DNA of 64,000 nt from an uncultured Jannaschia sp. (GCF_947494025.1 NZ_CANLTQ010000001.1:372001-436000); one strand, 5' to 3'; positions 33,099 to 42,165 are shown, numbered from the stretch's first letter. The notes: generated by a model from the sequence alone, not told the origin. A program made the numbers and translations.

Positions 33099-35080
33099 TC
33101 CGTCCGCCCTTCGGTCCCGTCCTCCGGCTGCGTCGCCGCGTCGGCGGCCGCCTCGGGCGTGGCGGGCGTCGCCGCCTCGACCGCCGCGTCGTCGAGGCGT
33201 TCGCCCGCCTGCGGTGCCGTGATCCGCGGGCTGGCGGCCCAGTCTTCCTGCTCGCGACGCCCGAGCAGGGTGAACGTGATGCGCCGGTTCGCCTCGCGCC
33301 CCGCCTCGGTGCCGTTGTCGGCGATGGGCTGCGTCTCGCCGTAGCCTTCGGCCACAAGCTGCCGGGGCGACACGCCCCGGGAGACGAGGGCGTTGCGCAC
33401 CGCTTCCGCCCGCGCCTGGCTCAGCTCGAGGTTCATGACCTCGCGGCCCTGACTGTCGGTATGGCCACCGATCTCGAAATAGGCACGCTTGCAGGTGTCG
33501 AGCTGGTCGGCCAGCCGCCCGATCTGCCCCTCGCCGGCCGCCTCGATCACCGGCTCGCCCGGGGCGAAGGTCAGCTTCTGCTCGGTCAGGATCGCATTCA
33601 GCCGGGTCTCGCATTCCTCGGGCGTCGGAATGTTGAGGAGCGGATCGAGCTCCTCGTCGTAGGTGACCTCGATCCGGTAATCGGCCTCCGCGCCCAGCTT
33701 GTCGGACAACAGGCCCGCGATCTCCGCCTCGGCTTCGGCATTGCCGGTGACGCCGCGCAGCACGACCAGATCGGGCTGCACCACCGCCGTCCCGCTGGCA
33801 AGACGGGAGAGCCCCTCCATTCCGGCCAGGACACGGGCGGGCCAGCCCTCCGGCAGATCGCTGTCCGCGCGCGTGGCGACGTAGGTGTTCGCCACGCCGA
33901 AAAGGCCGCGCCCATAGCTTACCACCGCGGCCTTCTGCGCCTCGTCGTAGAGCCGCCCGCGAAGTTCCACCTGCCCTTCCGGCGCGAGCGTGGCGACGAA
34001 TTCGGGGGCGGGTTCGGCGTCATCCGTGCCATCCGCATCCGCCGGCTCGGGCCGGACGGCGGAAAGCACGAAGAGCTCCGGCAGCGCCGTTTCGAGCTCG
34101 GAGGCGACCGTGTCGAAGAGATCGGGGGCGACCCCCTCCTCCGTCACCAGGGAGACATCCGCGTCCGACAGCGTGAGCGAGCCGCCGCCCAGACGGTCCA
34201 GCGCCTCGATCCCGAGGGCCGCGGCTTCCCCCCAGTTCGCCGAGGGCACGCCCAGCCCCATGACGCAATCCGTCTTGCCCTCGAACCCGGTCGCGCGCAG
34301 CGCCGCGACGATGCGCGCTTCCGCCTCGGCGCTGTCGACGGCGCAGGCGGTCAGACGGCGCAGGCCCGTCGCCGGCATGACGTAGCGCAGCGTGAACGGC
34401 GCGATAACCGGGCGCGGCGCGGCGATGTCGAGGGTCAGCGCGACCCCCTCGGGGGTCGTGGCCTCCAGCTTCCCCTCCAGCGCCCGCTTCGCCGCGTCGC
34501 TGTCGGCCACCGCCGTCACGGTGACGCGGCCCGGTTCGACCGAAATCTTGGCGCGCGGCATCTCCTCGATCGCGGCCATCGCGAAGCGCAGCGTCGCGGT
34601 CCAGTCGTCGGGGACGGGATGATCGGCCGTCTCCACCATGTTGGTGACCTCGAGCGCGTCGCCGCCGACCTCCGCGAGCAGATCGTCGATCGCCTCCGGC
34701 CCACCCTCCGCCGGGACGAGACCGATAAGCGACACGCCGGTGTCGTTGCGCAGGATCTCCAGCGAGAAGCGTGGCGGCGTGACCGGACGCGCCGGCGCGA
34801 CCTGCATCTGGTCGATCACGCGCGACGCATCGACCACGGCACCGGCCGCGGTGATCGCGCGGAAGCGGGCCGGCTCGTCGGGCGCGGTGCCGCGGAGCAC
34901 GAGCTGCAGCCCGTCCGTCTCCACCTCGACCCAGTCGAGCCCTTCGGCTCCGAGCGCGGCGGCGGCGGCCGCGCGTGAGCTGTCCTCCAGGTAATCCGCC
35001 GCGACCAGCGCGCCGCCTGCGGAAGCCGCGACGGCGAAGGTGAAGGCGACGAACGTGACGATCGTGCGTTTACGGATCAT
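33095..35080 (-). CDS. OmpA-family protein with repeated BON-like segments
   Basis: A 661-residue envelope protein. It begins with a membrane helix or uncleaved signal (IVTFVAFTFAVAASAGGALV), then several BON-like modules (phrases such as LVLRGTAPDE, VSLIGLVPAEG, VELRGRLYDEA, LVVLRGVTGNAEAEAEIAGL), and an OmpA C-terminal peptidoglycan-binding domain at about 490-605 with GGHTDSQGREVMNLELSQAR and NRRITF. A 50-residue Ala/Glu-rich tail follows. It would bridge membrane and cell wall. Co-translated with the coiled-coil protein downstream, and 60 bases after ubiA on the same strand. Confidence 0.85.
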   Translation of the reverse strand: MIRKRTIVTFVAFTFAVAASAGGALVAADYLEDSSRAAAAAALGAEGLDWVEVETDGLQLVLRGTAPDEPARFRAITAAGAVVDASRVIDQMQVAPARPVTPPRFSLEILRNDTGVSLIGLVPAEGGPEAIDDLLAEVGGDALEVTNMVETADHPVPDDWTATLRFAMAAIEEMPRAKISVEPGRVTVTAVADSDAAKRALEGKLEATTPEGVALTLDIAAPRPVIAPFTLRYVMPATGLRRLTACAVDSAEAEARIVAALRATGFEGKTDCVMGLGVPSANWGEAAALGIEALDRLGGGSLTLSDADVSLVTEEGVAPDLFDTVASELETALPELFVLSAVRPEPADADGTDDAEPAPEFVATLAPEGQVELRGRLYDEAQKAAVVSYGRGLFGVANTYVATRADSDLPEGWPARVLAGMEGLSRLASGTAVVQPDLVVLRGVTGNAEAEAEIAGLLSDKLGAEADYRIEVTYDEELDPLLNIPTPEECETRLNAILTEQKLTFAPGEPVIEAAGEGQIGRLADQLDTCKRAYFEIGGHTDSQGREVMNLELSQARAEAVRNALVSRGVSPRQLVAEGYGETQPIADNGTEAGREANRRITFTLLGRREQEDWAASPRITAPQAGERLDDAAVEAATPATPEAAADAATQPEDGTEGRTE

Positions 35081-35140
35081 GGGACCCCGGCATGTCTGGT
35101 ACGGCGGCGCCTGATTAACCAGACGCCGGCCCGGGAGCAA

Positions 35141-36082
35141 TCAGACGAGGGCGGCGGCAGCGAAAAACGGCAGGAGGAGGAGGCCCGCCGCGCGGTTCGA
35201 CCGGAACACCCGCAGGCAGTTCGCCGAATCCGCGATGTCGAGCCGCCGCGCCTGCCGCGCCAGATGCGCGCCCATCAGGGCGACCCCCGGCAGCGCGATG
35301 GCCGCGCCCGCCGCAGGCAGCGCGGCGAGCACGGCCGCCGCGAGAAGCAGAACCGTCGCCACCGCGAAGGCCGCGAGCCAGGGGCCGGGCCTGTCGCCGA
35401 AGCGCCGCGCCGTCGACTTCACCCCGATCAGCGCGTCGTCCTCGACGTCCTGATAGGCGTAGATCGTGTCGTAGAAGAGCGTCCACGCGATCCCGCCCAG
35501 ATAAAGAAGGACCGGCGGCCAGCCGAGCGCGCCCGCATGCGCCGCCCAGACCAGAAGCGCGCCCCAATTGAACGCGATCCCGAGAAAGACCTGCGGCCAC
35601 CAGGTGAAGCGCTTGGCGAACGGATAGATCGCGACCGGCAGGAGCGACAGGACGCCCAGCGCGATGGCCGCCGGGTCGAAGGTGAGAAGGATCGCGAGGG
35701 CCGCCAGCGATTGCGCCGCGAGCCACAGGAGCGCCCGGCGGAGCGGGACCTGCCCCGAGGGGATCGGTCGCGACCGTGTCCGCGCCACGCGCGCGTCGAT
35801 GTCGCGGTCGGTGACGTCGTTCCAGGTGCAGCCTGCGCCGCGCATCAGGAACGCCCCCAGCGCGCAGCCCCCGGCGATCCAGAGGTCGAACCAGCGGAAC
35901 CCCGTCGCCGCCACCGCCAGCGTGAGCCCCCACCAGCACGGGATGAGCAGGAGCCACGTCCCGATCGGCCGGTCCGCGCGCGACAGCCTGAGATAGGGTC
36001 GCCAGGCCGCGGGCGCCCGCCGGTCGACCCAGTTGCCCTTGACGGCATCGGCCACCTGCCCTTGATCGGGGGACGTCTGCAT
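35141..36082 (-). CDS. ubiA: 4-hydroxybenzoate polyprenyltransferase
   Basis: Integral membrane enzyme that attaches the polyprenyl tail to 4-hydroxybenzoate in ubiquinone synthesis. The 313-residue protein has about eight to nine helices and both aspartate-rich motifs, NDVTDRDID and YQDVEDD, which bind the Mg-diphosphate. The ATG at 36082 is 11 bases from the divergent rsmE start. The ubiA/rsmE/glutamate-cysteine ligase neighbourhood is one I recognise from other Rhodobacteraceae. Confidence 0.93.
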   Translation of the reverse strand: MQTSPDQGQVADAVKGNWVDRRAPAAWRPYLRLSRADRPIGTWLLLIPCWWGLTLAVAATGFRWFDLWIAGGCALGAFLMRGAGCTWNDVTDRDIDARVARTRSRPIPSGQVPLRRALLWLAAQSLAALAILLTFDPAAIALGVLSLLPVAIYPFAKRFTWWPQVFLGIAFNWGALLVWAAHAGALGWPPVLLYLGGIAWTLFYDTIYAYQDVEDDALIGVKSTARRFGDRPGPWLAAFAVATVLLLAAAVLAALPAAGAAIALPGVALMGAHLARQARRLDIADSANCLRVFRSNRAAGLLLLPFFAAAALV

Positions 36083-36093
36083 CGGGGGGCCTC

Positions 36094-36843
36094 ATGGACG
36101 GCAGGGACAGTCGCGTGCGGTTGCACATAGCCGGTCCGCTCGCGCCGGGACAACCGGCCGGGCTGACGCGGGACCAGGCGCATTACCTTTCGGGCGTGAT
36201 GCGGCTGTCGCCGGGCGACACGCTGACGGTGTTCGACGGCACCTCCGGCGCGTGGCGCGCGCGGATCGAGGCGGCCTCGAAGCGCGGCGGCACGCTCACG
36301 GTCGAGGCGCAGGTCGCGCCGCAACGGAACCCGCCCGATCTCTGGCTCCTGTTCGCGCCGATCAAGAAGGCGCGGACCGATTTCATCGTGGAGAAGGCGT
36401 GCGAGCTCGGCGCCGCGCGCATCCTGCCGGTCGCGACCGATCACACCAATTCCGAGCGCATCCGTCGCGACCGGCTTCAGGCCCATGCGGTCGAGGCGGC
36501 GGAGCAATGCGGCGGGACCTACGTGCCGGAGGTCGCCGAGATCGCGCCGCTCGCCCGCCTCCTCGACGATTGGCCCGGGGACCGCGCGCTCGTCTTCTGC
36601 GACGAGGCGCTGTCGGAGGACCCCGTCTGGGCGGGCGACACGCAACAGGGCGGTGCGCTGCCCCCGGCCCCCGCCGCGATCCTGATCGGGCCGGAGGGCG
36701 GGTTCTCGCCGGACGAACGCGCCCGCCTCCGCGCCCATCCGCGAGCCACCGCCATCGCGCTCGGCCCCCGCATCCTGCGCGCCGACACCGCCGCCGTGGC
36801 GGCGCTGACGCTGTGGCAGGCGGCGCGGGGGGACTGGACGTGA
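36094..36843 (+). CDS. rsmE: 16S rRNA m3U1498 methyltransferase
   Basis: SPOUT-class methyltransferase that methylates U1498 of 16S rRNA. The 249-residue protein has the N-terminal PUA-like part (DQAHYLSGVMRLSPGDTLTV), the KACELGAARILPV block, and the knotted SAM site with LIGPEGGFSPDE and LGPRILRADTA. It overlaps the next gene by four bases (GTGA). Divergent from ubiA with an 11-base gap, so the two promoters must lie inside the opposite genes or overlap tightly. Confidence 0.93.
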   Translation: MDGRDSRVRLHIAGPLAPGQPAGLTRDQAHYLSGVMRLSPGDTLTVFDGTSGAWRARIEAASKRGGTLTVEAQVAPQRNPPDLWLLFAPIKKARTDFIVEKACELGAARILPVATDHTNSERIRRDRLQAHAVEAAEQCGGTYVPEVAEIAPLARLLDDWPGDRALVFCDEALSEDPVWAGDTQQGGALPPAPAAILIGPEGGFSPDERARLRAHPRATAIALGPRILRADTAAVAALTLWQAARGDWT

Positions 36844-37655
36844 TCCCGCTCGGCGCGGCGGACAGGCCGGCGATCGAGGCGCTGCTGCGGACCCGCCCCA
36901 CGGCGGCGATGTTCGCGCTTTCCAATCTGCGCGATCACCCGGACGGAAGCGCGCATCCGAACGCCACCGCCTTCTGGGGCGACGCCGCGCCGCCCCGGCG
37001 CGCGGTGCTCGGCCTGACGAATCGCGGCATGGTCCTTCCCTTCGACACCGACCCGGAGGCCGCCGCCACGGTGCTGCGCGGCCGGTCGATCACCGGCTTC
37101 GCCGGCCCGAGCGGCGTGGTCCGGCCGCTGATGCGCGCGCTGGGCCTCGAGGGACCGGCAGCCGGGCACGATGCCGACGAGCCGCAATTCCAACTCGACC
37201 TCGCCGCGCTGCGCATCCCGGACGGGGACGGCACGCTCGCGCCCCTGTCGCGCGACCGGGACCGCGCCATCGCATGGCGGCAGGATTACAACCAGGAGCT
37301 GGGGCTCGGTCCGGACGCGGAGGCGCGGGCGGCGGCGGATGTCGACGGCTGGCTCCGTGCCGACAGCCATCGGTTCCTGCTGATGGCGGGCGTTCCGGTG
37401 GCGATGACCGGGTTCAACGCCCGCCTGCCGGACATCGTGCAGGTCGGCGGCGTCTATGTCCCGCCGGAGCGGCGCCGGCGCGGTCTGGCCCGCCGCGCGG
37501 TCGCGCTGCATCTCGCGGAGGCCCGGGCGGCGGGCGTGGGACAGGCGACGCTCTTCGCGGCGTCGGAGGCGGCAGCAGCCTGCTACCGCGGGCTCGGCTT
37601 CGCGCGGATCGGCGATTACGCGCTCGTCCTCCGACCGCCCTCGGCGGCGCCGTGA
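36840..37655 (+). CDS. GNAT-family N-acetyltransferase
   Basis: A 271-residue cytoplasmic acyltransferase. The C-terminal half (about 150-270) carries the GNAT fold, with acetyl-CoA loop VYVPPERRRRGLARRAV (Q/RxxGxA type) and the closing AAACYRGLGFARIGDYAL. The N-terminal half is less conserved. It begins with GTG at 36840, four bases inside rsmE, and itself overlaps the next gene by four bases, so all three are translationally linked. Substrate unknown; rRNA-methylase context might suggest a ribosomal-protein substrate, but that is speculation. Confidence 0.82.
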   Translation: MIPLGAADRPAIEALLRTRPTAAMFALSNLRDHPDGSAHPNATAFWGDAAPPRRAVLGLTNRGMVLPFDTDPEAAATVLRGRSITGFAGPSGVVRPLMRALGLEGPAAGHDADEPQFQLDLAALRIPDGDGTLAPLSRDRDRAIAWRQDYNQELGLGPDAEARAAADVDGWLRADSHRFLLMAGVPVAMTGFNARLPDIVQVGGVYVPPERRRRGLARRAVALHLAEARAAGVGQATLFAASEAAAACYRGLGFARIGDYALVLRPPSAAP

Positions 37656-38185
37656 TCCGCCCCGAGGCCGCCGCCGCGTTCGCCCGCTGGCGCGAGACGC
37701 TGGCGGGTGCGGCGGCGCTCGCGCTCGGCCTCTGGCTGTGGCTGACCAATTTCGGCCTCCTCGCACTGTTCGGCGGCGTCCTCGTCGCGGTCGGCGCCAT
37801 TCTCGTGCTTTCCGGCATCCGCCGTGCCCGGTTTTGGTCGGCGGGCGCGGCACCGGGGCTCGTGGAGGTGGACGAAGGGCGGATCACCTATCTCGGCCCG
37901 ATGCTCGGCGGGTCGGTCGACCTCGATGCGCTGTCCGCGGTGACATTCCGACGCACGGCGACGGGGGAGGCGTTCTGGCGGCTCGAGCAGGAGGACGGCC
38001 CGACGCTGGTGATCCCGGAGGGCGCGGCGAACGCCGAGGTCCTGCTCGATGCGCTCGCTCCGCTGCCCGGCTTCGATACCGGCGCGATGATCCGGGCCGT
38101 GCGCGGCCGGGGCGCGAATACGACCAAGGTCTGGCAGCGGAACGCGCCCCGCGCCTTGACTTGGACCGGGCCGGGCAGCAGGTGA
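37652..38185 (+). CDS. 177-residue protein with two membrane helices
   Basis: No family recognised. The first 55 residues contain two hydrophobic helices (LAGAAALALGLWLWLTNF and LLALFGGVLVAVGAILVL); the rest is a soluble domain (RITYLGPMLGGSVDLDALSA, GPTLVIPEGA) that would face the cytoplasm. The start is GTG at 37652, overlapping the GNAT stop by four bases. It ends 28 bases before glutamate-cysteine ligase. Position in a coupled series makes it a genuine gene; function unknown. Confidence 0.75.
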   Translation: MIRPEAAAAFARWRETLAGAAALALGLWLWLTNFGLLALFGGVLVAVGAILVLSGIRRARFWSAGAAPGLVEVDEGRITYLGPMLGGSVDLDALSAVTFRRTATGEAFWRLEQEDGPTLVIPEGAANAEVLLDALAPLPGFDTGAMIRAVRGRGANTTKVWQRNAPRALTWTGPGSR

Positions 38186-38213
38186 CGGTCGCGGAACGAA
38201 CCGGAGGCCTGCG

Positions 38214-39584
38214 ATGTCCATTCCACAGACCGGCGGCGGGCCGATCGAGTCCCATGACGACCTGACGGCCTATCTGGCGTCGGGCTGCAAGCCCCGCGAC
38301 CAGTGGCGGATCGGCACCGAGCACGAGAAGTTCGGCTATGCCGAGGACACCCATGCGCCGCTTCCCTATGACGGCCCCCGCTCCATCCACGCCATGCTCG
38401 CGGGCCTGCGCGACCGGTTCGGCTGGTCGCCCGTCGAGGAGAATGGCCACCTCATCGGGCTGGAGAAGGACGGGGCCAACGTCTCGCTCGAACCCGGCGG
38501 GCAGCTCGAACTGTCCGGCGCGCCGCTCGAGACGATCCACCAGACCTGCGACGAGGTGAACGATCACCTCAGCGAGGTGCAGGCCGTCGCCGACACGATC
38601 GGCGCGCGGTTCATCGGGCTCGGCGCGGCGCCGGAATGGACGCACGAGGACATGCCCCTGATGCCCAAGGGCCGCTACAAGCTCATGGACGATTATATGG
38701 GCCGCGTGGGCACGATGGGGCGGGTGATGATGCGCCGGACCTGCACCGTGCAGGTCAATATCGACTTCGGCTCCGAGGCCGATATGGTCAAGAAGCTGCG
38801 CGTGGCGATGGCGCTGCAATCGGTGGCGACGGCGCTGTTCGCGAACTCGCCGTTCTTCGAGGGTCGCCCCAACGGCCACAAGTCCTGGCGCGCCCGGGTC
38901 TGGCGCGACCTCGACCCCGACCGGACCGGCATCCCCGCCTTCGTCTTCGAGGACGGGTTCGGCTTCGAGCGCTGGACGGACTACGCGCTCGATACGCCGA
39001 TGTACTTCGTCTACCGCGACGGCACCTATATCGACGCGCTCGGCCAGTCCTTCCGGGACTTCATGCGCGGCGAGTTGCCGGCCCTGCCCGGCGAGAAGCC
39101 GACCATGGCGGATTGGGCGGACCACCTCACGACGCTGTTCCCCGAGGCGCGGATCAAGAAATACATGGAGATGCGCGGCGCCGACGGGGGTCCGTGGCGT
39201 CGGCTCTGCGCCCTGCCGGCCTTCTGGGTCGGGCTTCTCTACGACGACGCCTCGCTCGACGCGGCCTGGGAACTGGCGAAGGGCTGGGACCAGGAGACAC
39301 GCCTTGCCCTGCGCGTCGCGGCGAGTGTCGACGGGCTGCAGGCGGAGGCGGGCGGCGTGCGGATGCACGATCTCGCCCGTGAGCTGGTGGCCATCTCCGA
39401 GGCGGGGCTGAAAGCCCGCGCGCGGCCCGGCGCCGGCGGTCTCGTCCCCGACGAGACGCATTTCCTCAACGCTCTGAAGGAATCGGTCGAGACCGGCAAG
39501 GCGCCGGCGGACGAGCTGCTCGACGACTATCACGGCCCCTGGGCGGGAGACCTGTCGCGGATCTACGCGGAGCGCAGCTACTGA
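38214..39584 (+). CDS. gshA: glutamate-cysteine ligase (plant/alphaproteobacterial type)
   Basis: Catalyses ATP-dependent formation of gamma-glutamylcysteine, the first step of glutathione synthesis. The 456-residue protein belongs to the GCS2-type family shared by plants and alphaproteobacteria: RIGTEHEKFGY near the N terminus, SLEPGGQLELSGAPLETIH, MRRTCTVQVNIDFGSEADMV, NGHKSWRARVW and DGTYIDALGQSFRDFM. A GGAGG ribosome site precedes the ATG. No gshB is in the window. Last gene of the rsmE series. Confidence 0.93.
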   Translation: MSIPQTGGGPIESHDDLTAYLASGCKPRDQWRIGTEHEKFGYAEDTHAPLPYDGPRSIHAMLAGLRDRFGWSPVEENGHLIGLEKDGANVSLEPGGQLELSGAPLETIHQTCDEVNDHLSEVQAVADTIGARFIGLGAAPEWTHEDMPLMPKGRYKLMDDYMGRVGTMGRVMMRRTCTVQVNIDFGSEADMVKKLRVAMALQSVATALFANSPFFEGRPNGHKSWRARVWRDLDPDRTGIPAFVFEDGFGFERWTDYALDTPMYFVYRDGTYIDALGQSFRDFMRGELPALPGEKPTMADWADHLTTLFPEARIKKYMEMRGADGGPWRRLCALPAFWVGLLYDDASLDAAWELAKGWDQETRLALRVAASVDGLQAEAGGVRMHDLARELVAISEAGLKARARPGAGGLVPDETHFLNALKESVETGKAPADELLDDYHGPWAGDLSRIYAERSY

Positions 39585-39688
39585 GCGGGCGGCCGGATGC
39601 CTGAAACGCGCCGCGCATCTCGTTCGGCTTCGAGGCGGGCCTCTGCTATGTCCAACGCAGAATCGGACATTGCAAAGGAGGTCATCCC

Positions 39689-39955
39689 ATGATCCGTACG
39701 TTTCTCATCGCGCTGCCGCTTGCCGCGGCGCTTGCCGGTTGCCAGCAGCCGAACCAGGGCGCGCTGACCGGCGCGGCCCTCGGCGCGGCAACCGGCGTCG
39801 CGGTGTCGGGCGACGACGACCGCGCGACCGGCGCACTGGTCGGCGGCGCCATCGGCGCGGCGGCGGGCAACTATGTCGGGCGCGACCGCAACCAGCCCGG
39901 CTCCTGCCTTTACGAGCGCCCCGACGGCTCGCGCTTCTACGCCACCTGCCGCTGA
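39689..39955 (+). CDS. small glycine-zipper lipoprotein
   Basis: An 88-residue secreted lipoprotein: signal peptide and lipobox LAGC (residues 15-18), a Gly/Ala-rich double zipper (ALTGAALGAATGVAVSG and ALVGGAIGAAAGNYVG), and a C-terminal motif CLYERPDGSRFYATC. It resembles outer-membrane glycine-zipper (SmpA/YMGG-like) proteins. A perfect AAAGGAGGT ribosome site lies six bases before the ATG, predicting high expression, as usual for abundant lipoproteins. Stands alone. Confidence 0.85.
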   Translation: MIRTFLIALPLAAALAGCQQPNQGALTGAALGAATGVAVSGDDDRATGALVGGAIGAAAGNYVGRDRNQPGSCLYERPDGSRFYATCR

Positions 39956-39979
39956 GACGGAGCGGACCGGCCCGCCCCC

Positions 39980-40246
39980 TCAGGGGGCGGGCACGAGGTT
40001 CAGCAAGAAGGCGACGACCTTGGCGGCCGACATCTCGCAGGGGCGCAGGCGCGGCCCCGCGTCGAGCCGGTAGAGGTTGAGGCTCACGTAGTCCGACCCG
40101 TCGAGGGCGTGGGCCACCAGCTTTTCCGACGCGCCGCCGGCATGGAGCGTGCGGCTGACGAGCCAGTCCTTGCCGCCGGAGCGCCCCCGGAACGTGCCGA
40201 GCGGCAGCGCCTCCAGCGCGGCCGCCGCCTCCGCCGCCTGCGTCAC
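39980..40246 (-). CDS. 88-residue protein of unknown function, coupled to plsY
   Basis: No family recognised. A soluble alpha/beta-looking protein with FRGRSGGKDWLVSRTLHAGG and DYVSLNLYRLDAG. It starts with GTG at 40246, overlapping the plsY stop by four bases, and its codons follow the local GC-rich third-position bias, so it is very likely expressed. It converges on the small lipoprotein gene. A peptide-maturation or lipid-related role would be guesswork. Confidence 0.7.
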   Translation of the reverse strand: MTQAAEAAAALEALPLGTFRGRSGGKDWLVSRTLHAGGASEKLVAHALDGSDYVSLNLYRLDAGPRLRPCEMSAAKVVAFLLNLVPAP

Positions 40247-40854
40247 GTCCGCTTCGAGGCGCCGATCCGCGGCTCTTCCCCCGCCCGGATGCGCCGGATG
40301 TTGTGGCGGTGGAAGACGACGATCAGCGCCGCGAAGAACGCCATCAGCGCCACCGCCTCCGGGTGGAGCCACCACGCCCAGAGCGGCGCCGACAGGGCCG
40401 CGACGATCGCCCCCATGGAGGAGATACGGGTCGCGAAGGCCCCGGCGAGCCACGACGCGCAGATCGCGAGGCCGAGCGGGAAGGAGAGCGCCAGCGCCGT
40501 GCCGAGGAAGGTCGCCACGGCCTTGCCGCCCCGGAAGCGCAGCCAGACCGGCCAGGCATGGCCAAGGAACGCGGCAAGCCCCGCCACCTGCGCCGCGTCG
40601 CCCCCGAGCAGCGCCCCGGCGAGGAGCGCGGCGAAGGCACCCTTCCCGGAATCGCCCAGAAGCGTCAGAAGCGCCGCCAGCTTGTTGCCGGTCCTGAGCA
40701 CGTTGGTCGCGCCGATATTGCCGGATCCGACCTGCCGCAGGTCGCCCAGCCGGAACAGCCGCGCCATCACGATCCCGAACGGCACCGAGCCGAGGAGATA
40801 GGCCAGGAGCGCCACGGCGAGGAGCGCGGGGACCGGCGTCACGAAATCAGGCAT
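40243..40854 (-). CDS. plsY: acyl-phosphate:glycerol-3-phosphate acyltransferase
   Basis: Inner-membrane acyltransferase that starts phospholipid synthesis using acyl-phosphate from PlsX. The 203-residue protein shows the three PlsY cytoplasmic motifs: GSVPFGIVMARL with VGSGNIGATNVLR, GHAWPVWLRFRGGKAVAT, and HRHNIRRIRAGEEPRIG, plus about five to seven helices. The ATG at 40854 lies eight bases inside the end of the upstream dihydroorotase-like gene. Confidence 0.94.
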   Translation of the reverse strand: MPDFVTPVPALLAVALLAYLLGSVPFGIVMARLFRLGDLRQVGSGNIGATNVLRTGNKLAALLTLLGDSGKGAFAALLAGALLGGDAAQVAGLAAFLGHAWPVWLRFRGGKAVATFLGTALALSFPLGLAICASWLAGAFATRISSMGAIVAALSAPLWAWWLHPEAVALMAFFAALIVVFHRHNIRRIRAGEEPRIGASKRT

Positions 40855-42118
40855 GGGCCGCGTCCCGATCCCAGACGCGCACGCCTCCGACCCAGGTGCC
40901 GATCACCCGCCCCTCCATCCGCGCGCCGTCGAAGGGCGTGTTCTTGGACTTCGAGGCGAGCGTCCAGCGGTCGAGCACGAAGGGCGCGTCCGGGTCGAAG
41001 AGAACGAGGTCCGCCGGGGCGCCCACCTCCAGCGTGCCGCCCTCGAGCCCGAGCCGGCGCGCGGGGTTGCGCGACAACGCCCGCCAGAGGATCGGGAGGT
41101 CGATATGGCCGCCATGGACGAGGCGCATCGCGGCGGGCAGCAGCGTTTCGAGCCCGACCGCGCCCGGCGCCGCCTCCTCGAAGGGCAGGCGCTTCGATTC
41201 CTCGTCCTGCGGCGTGTGCATGGAGGAGATCACGTCGATCGTGCCGTCGGCCAGCGCCTCGACCGTGGCGAGGCGGTCGTCCTCCTCCCGGAGCGGCGGC
41301 ACCACCTTGAAGAAGGTCCGGTAGTCGGCGACGTCGAGCACGTTGAGCGTCAGGTGGTGGATCGAGGTGCCCGCCGTCACGTCGAGCCCTTCGGCCTTGG
41401 CCCGCCGGAGCGCCGGAAGGCCGGCCGCGCAGGTCACCTGATCGAGATGGTAGGCGACCCCGGTGGCGCCGGCCAGCGCGAGATCGCGCTCCACCCCCAT
41501 GCGCTCGGCCAAGGGCGAGACGCCGGGCAGACCCCGAAGGCTCGCGAACTTGCCGCTGGTGATGACGGCCCCGGCGGAAAGGCCCGGATCCTGCGGATGG
41601 CCGATCACGAGCGCGCCGAGCGAGCGGGCATAGGTGAGGCAGCGGCTCAGGATGCGGGTATCGCGCACGACATGGGTGCCGTCGGAAAAGGCCACCGCGC
41701 CCGCGTCGCGCAGAAAGCCGATCTCGACCATCTCGCGCCCGGCGCGGCCCCGGGTCAGCGTGGCCATGTGCCGGACGCGGACGGGGGATTCGGCGGCGCG
41801 GCCCCGGGCCTGCTCCAGAAGCTCGGGCGCGTCGATCACCGGGATCGTGTCGGGACGGACGACCATGGTCGTCACCCCGCCCCGCGCCGCCGCGGCGCCC
41901 GCCGTGCGGAAGCTTTCCTTGTGGCGCTCGCCCGGCTCGCCCACCTTGACGCCGATATCGACGAGGCCCGGCGCGAGGCAGCGACCGCGGCAATCGATCC
42001 GCTCCGCCGCCGGCCCGGGCCCGGCGATGCGCCCGCCCGCGACCCGCAGGTCGCCCCGCCGCTCCGTGCCGGAAACGGGATCGATCAGGCGGGCATCGGC
42101 GAAGAGCGTGGCGTCCAT
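40847..42118 (-). CDS. dihydroorotase-like protein, probably inactive (PyrC-prime/PyrX)
   Basis: A 423-residue amidohydrolase-fold protein whose closest relatives are dihydroorotases. The metal-binding HxH (normally in VDPHVHLREPG) reads VDIGVKVGEPG, and the later DHAPH-type site reads MHTPQ, so metal ligands and the catalytic Asp are lost. Such PyrC-prime proteins are known as structural partners of class A aspartate transcarbamoylase in Pseudomonas. Here it is two genes downstream of pyrB, which fits that role. A functional dihydroorotase must be encoded elsewhere. Start at ATG 42118, where homology begins. Confidence 0.87.
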   Translation of the reverse strand: MDATLFADARLIDPVSGTERRGDLRVAGGRIAGPGPAAERIDCRGRCLAPGLVDIGVKVGEPGERHKESFRTAGAAAARGGVTTMVVRPDTIPVIDAPELLEQARGRAAESPVRVRHMATLTRGRAGREMVEIGFLRDAGAVAFSDGTHVVRDTRILSRCLTYARSLGALVIGHPQDPGLSAGAVITSGKFASLRGLPGVSPLAERMGVERDLALAGATGVAYHLDQVTCAAGLPALRRAKAEGLDVTAGTSIHHLTLNVLDVADYRTFFKVVPPLREEDDRLATVEALADGTIDVISSMHTPQDEESKRLPFEEAAPGAVGLETLLPAAMRLVHGGHIDLPILWRALSRNPARRLGLEGGTLEVGAPADLVLFDPDAPFVLDRWTLASKSKNTPFDGARMEGRVIGTWVGGVRVWDRDAAHA

Positions 42119-42165
42119 GCCCCCCGCGATAGCGTCGGCCCGGCCCCGGCGCAATCGAGCGCGAC

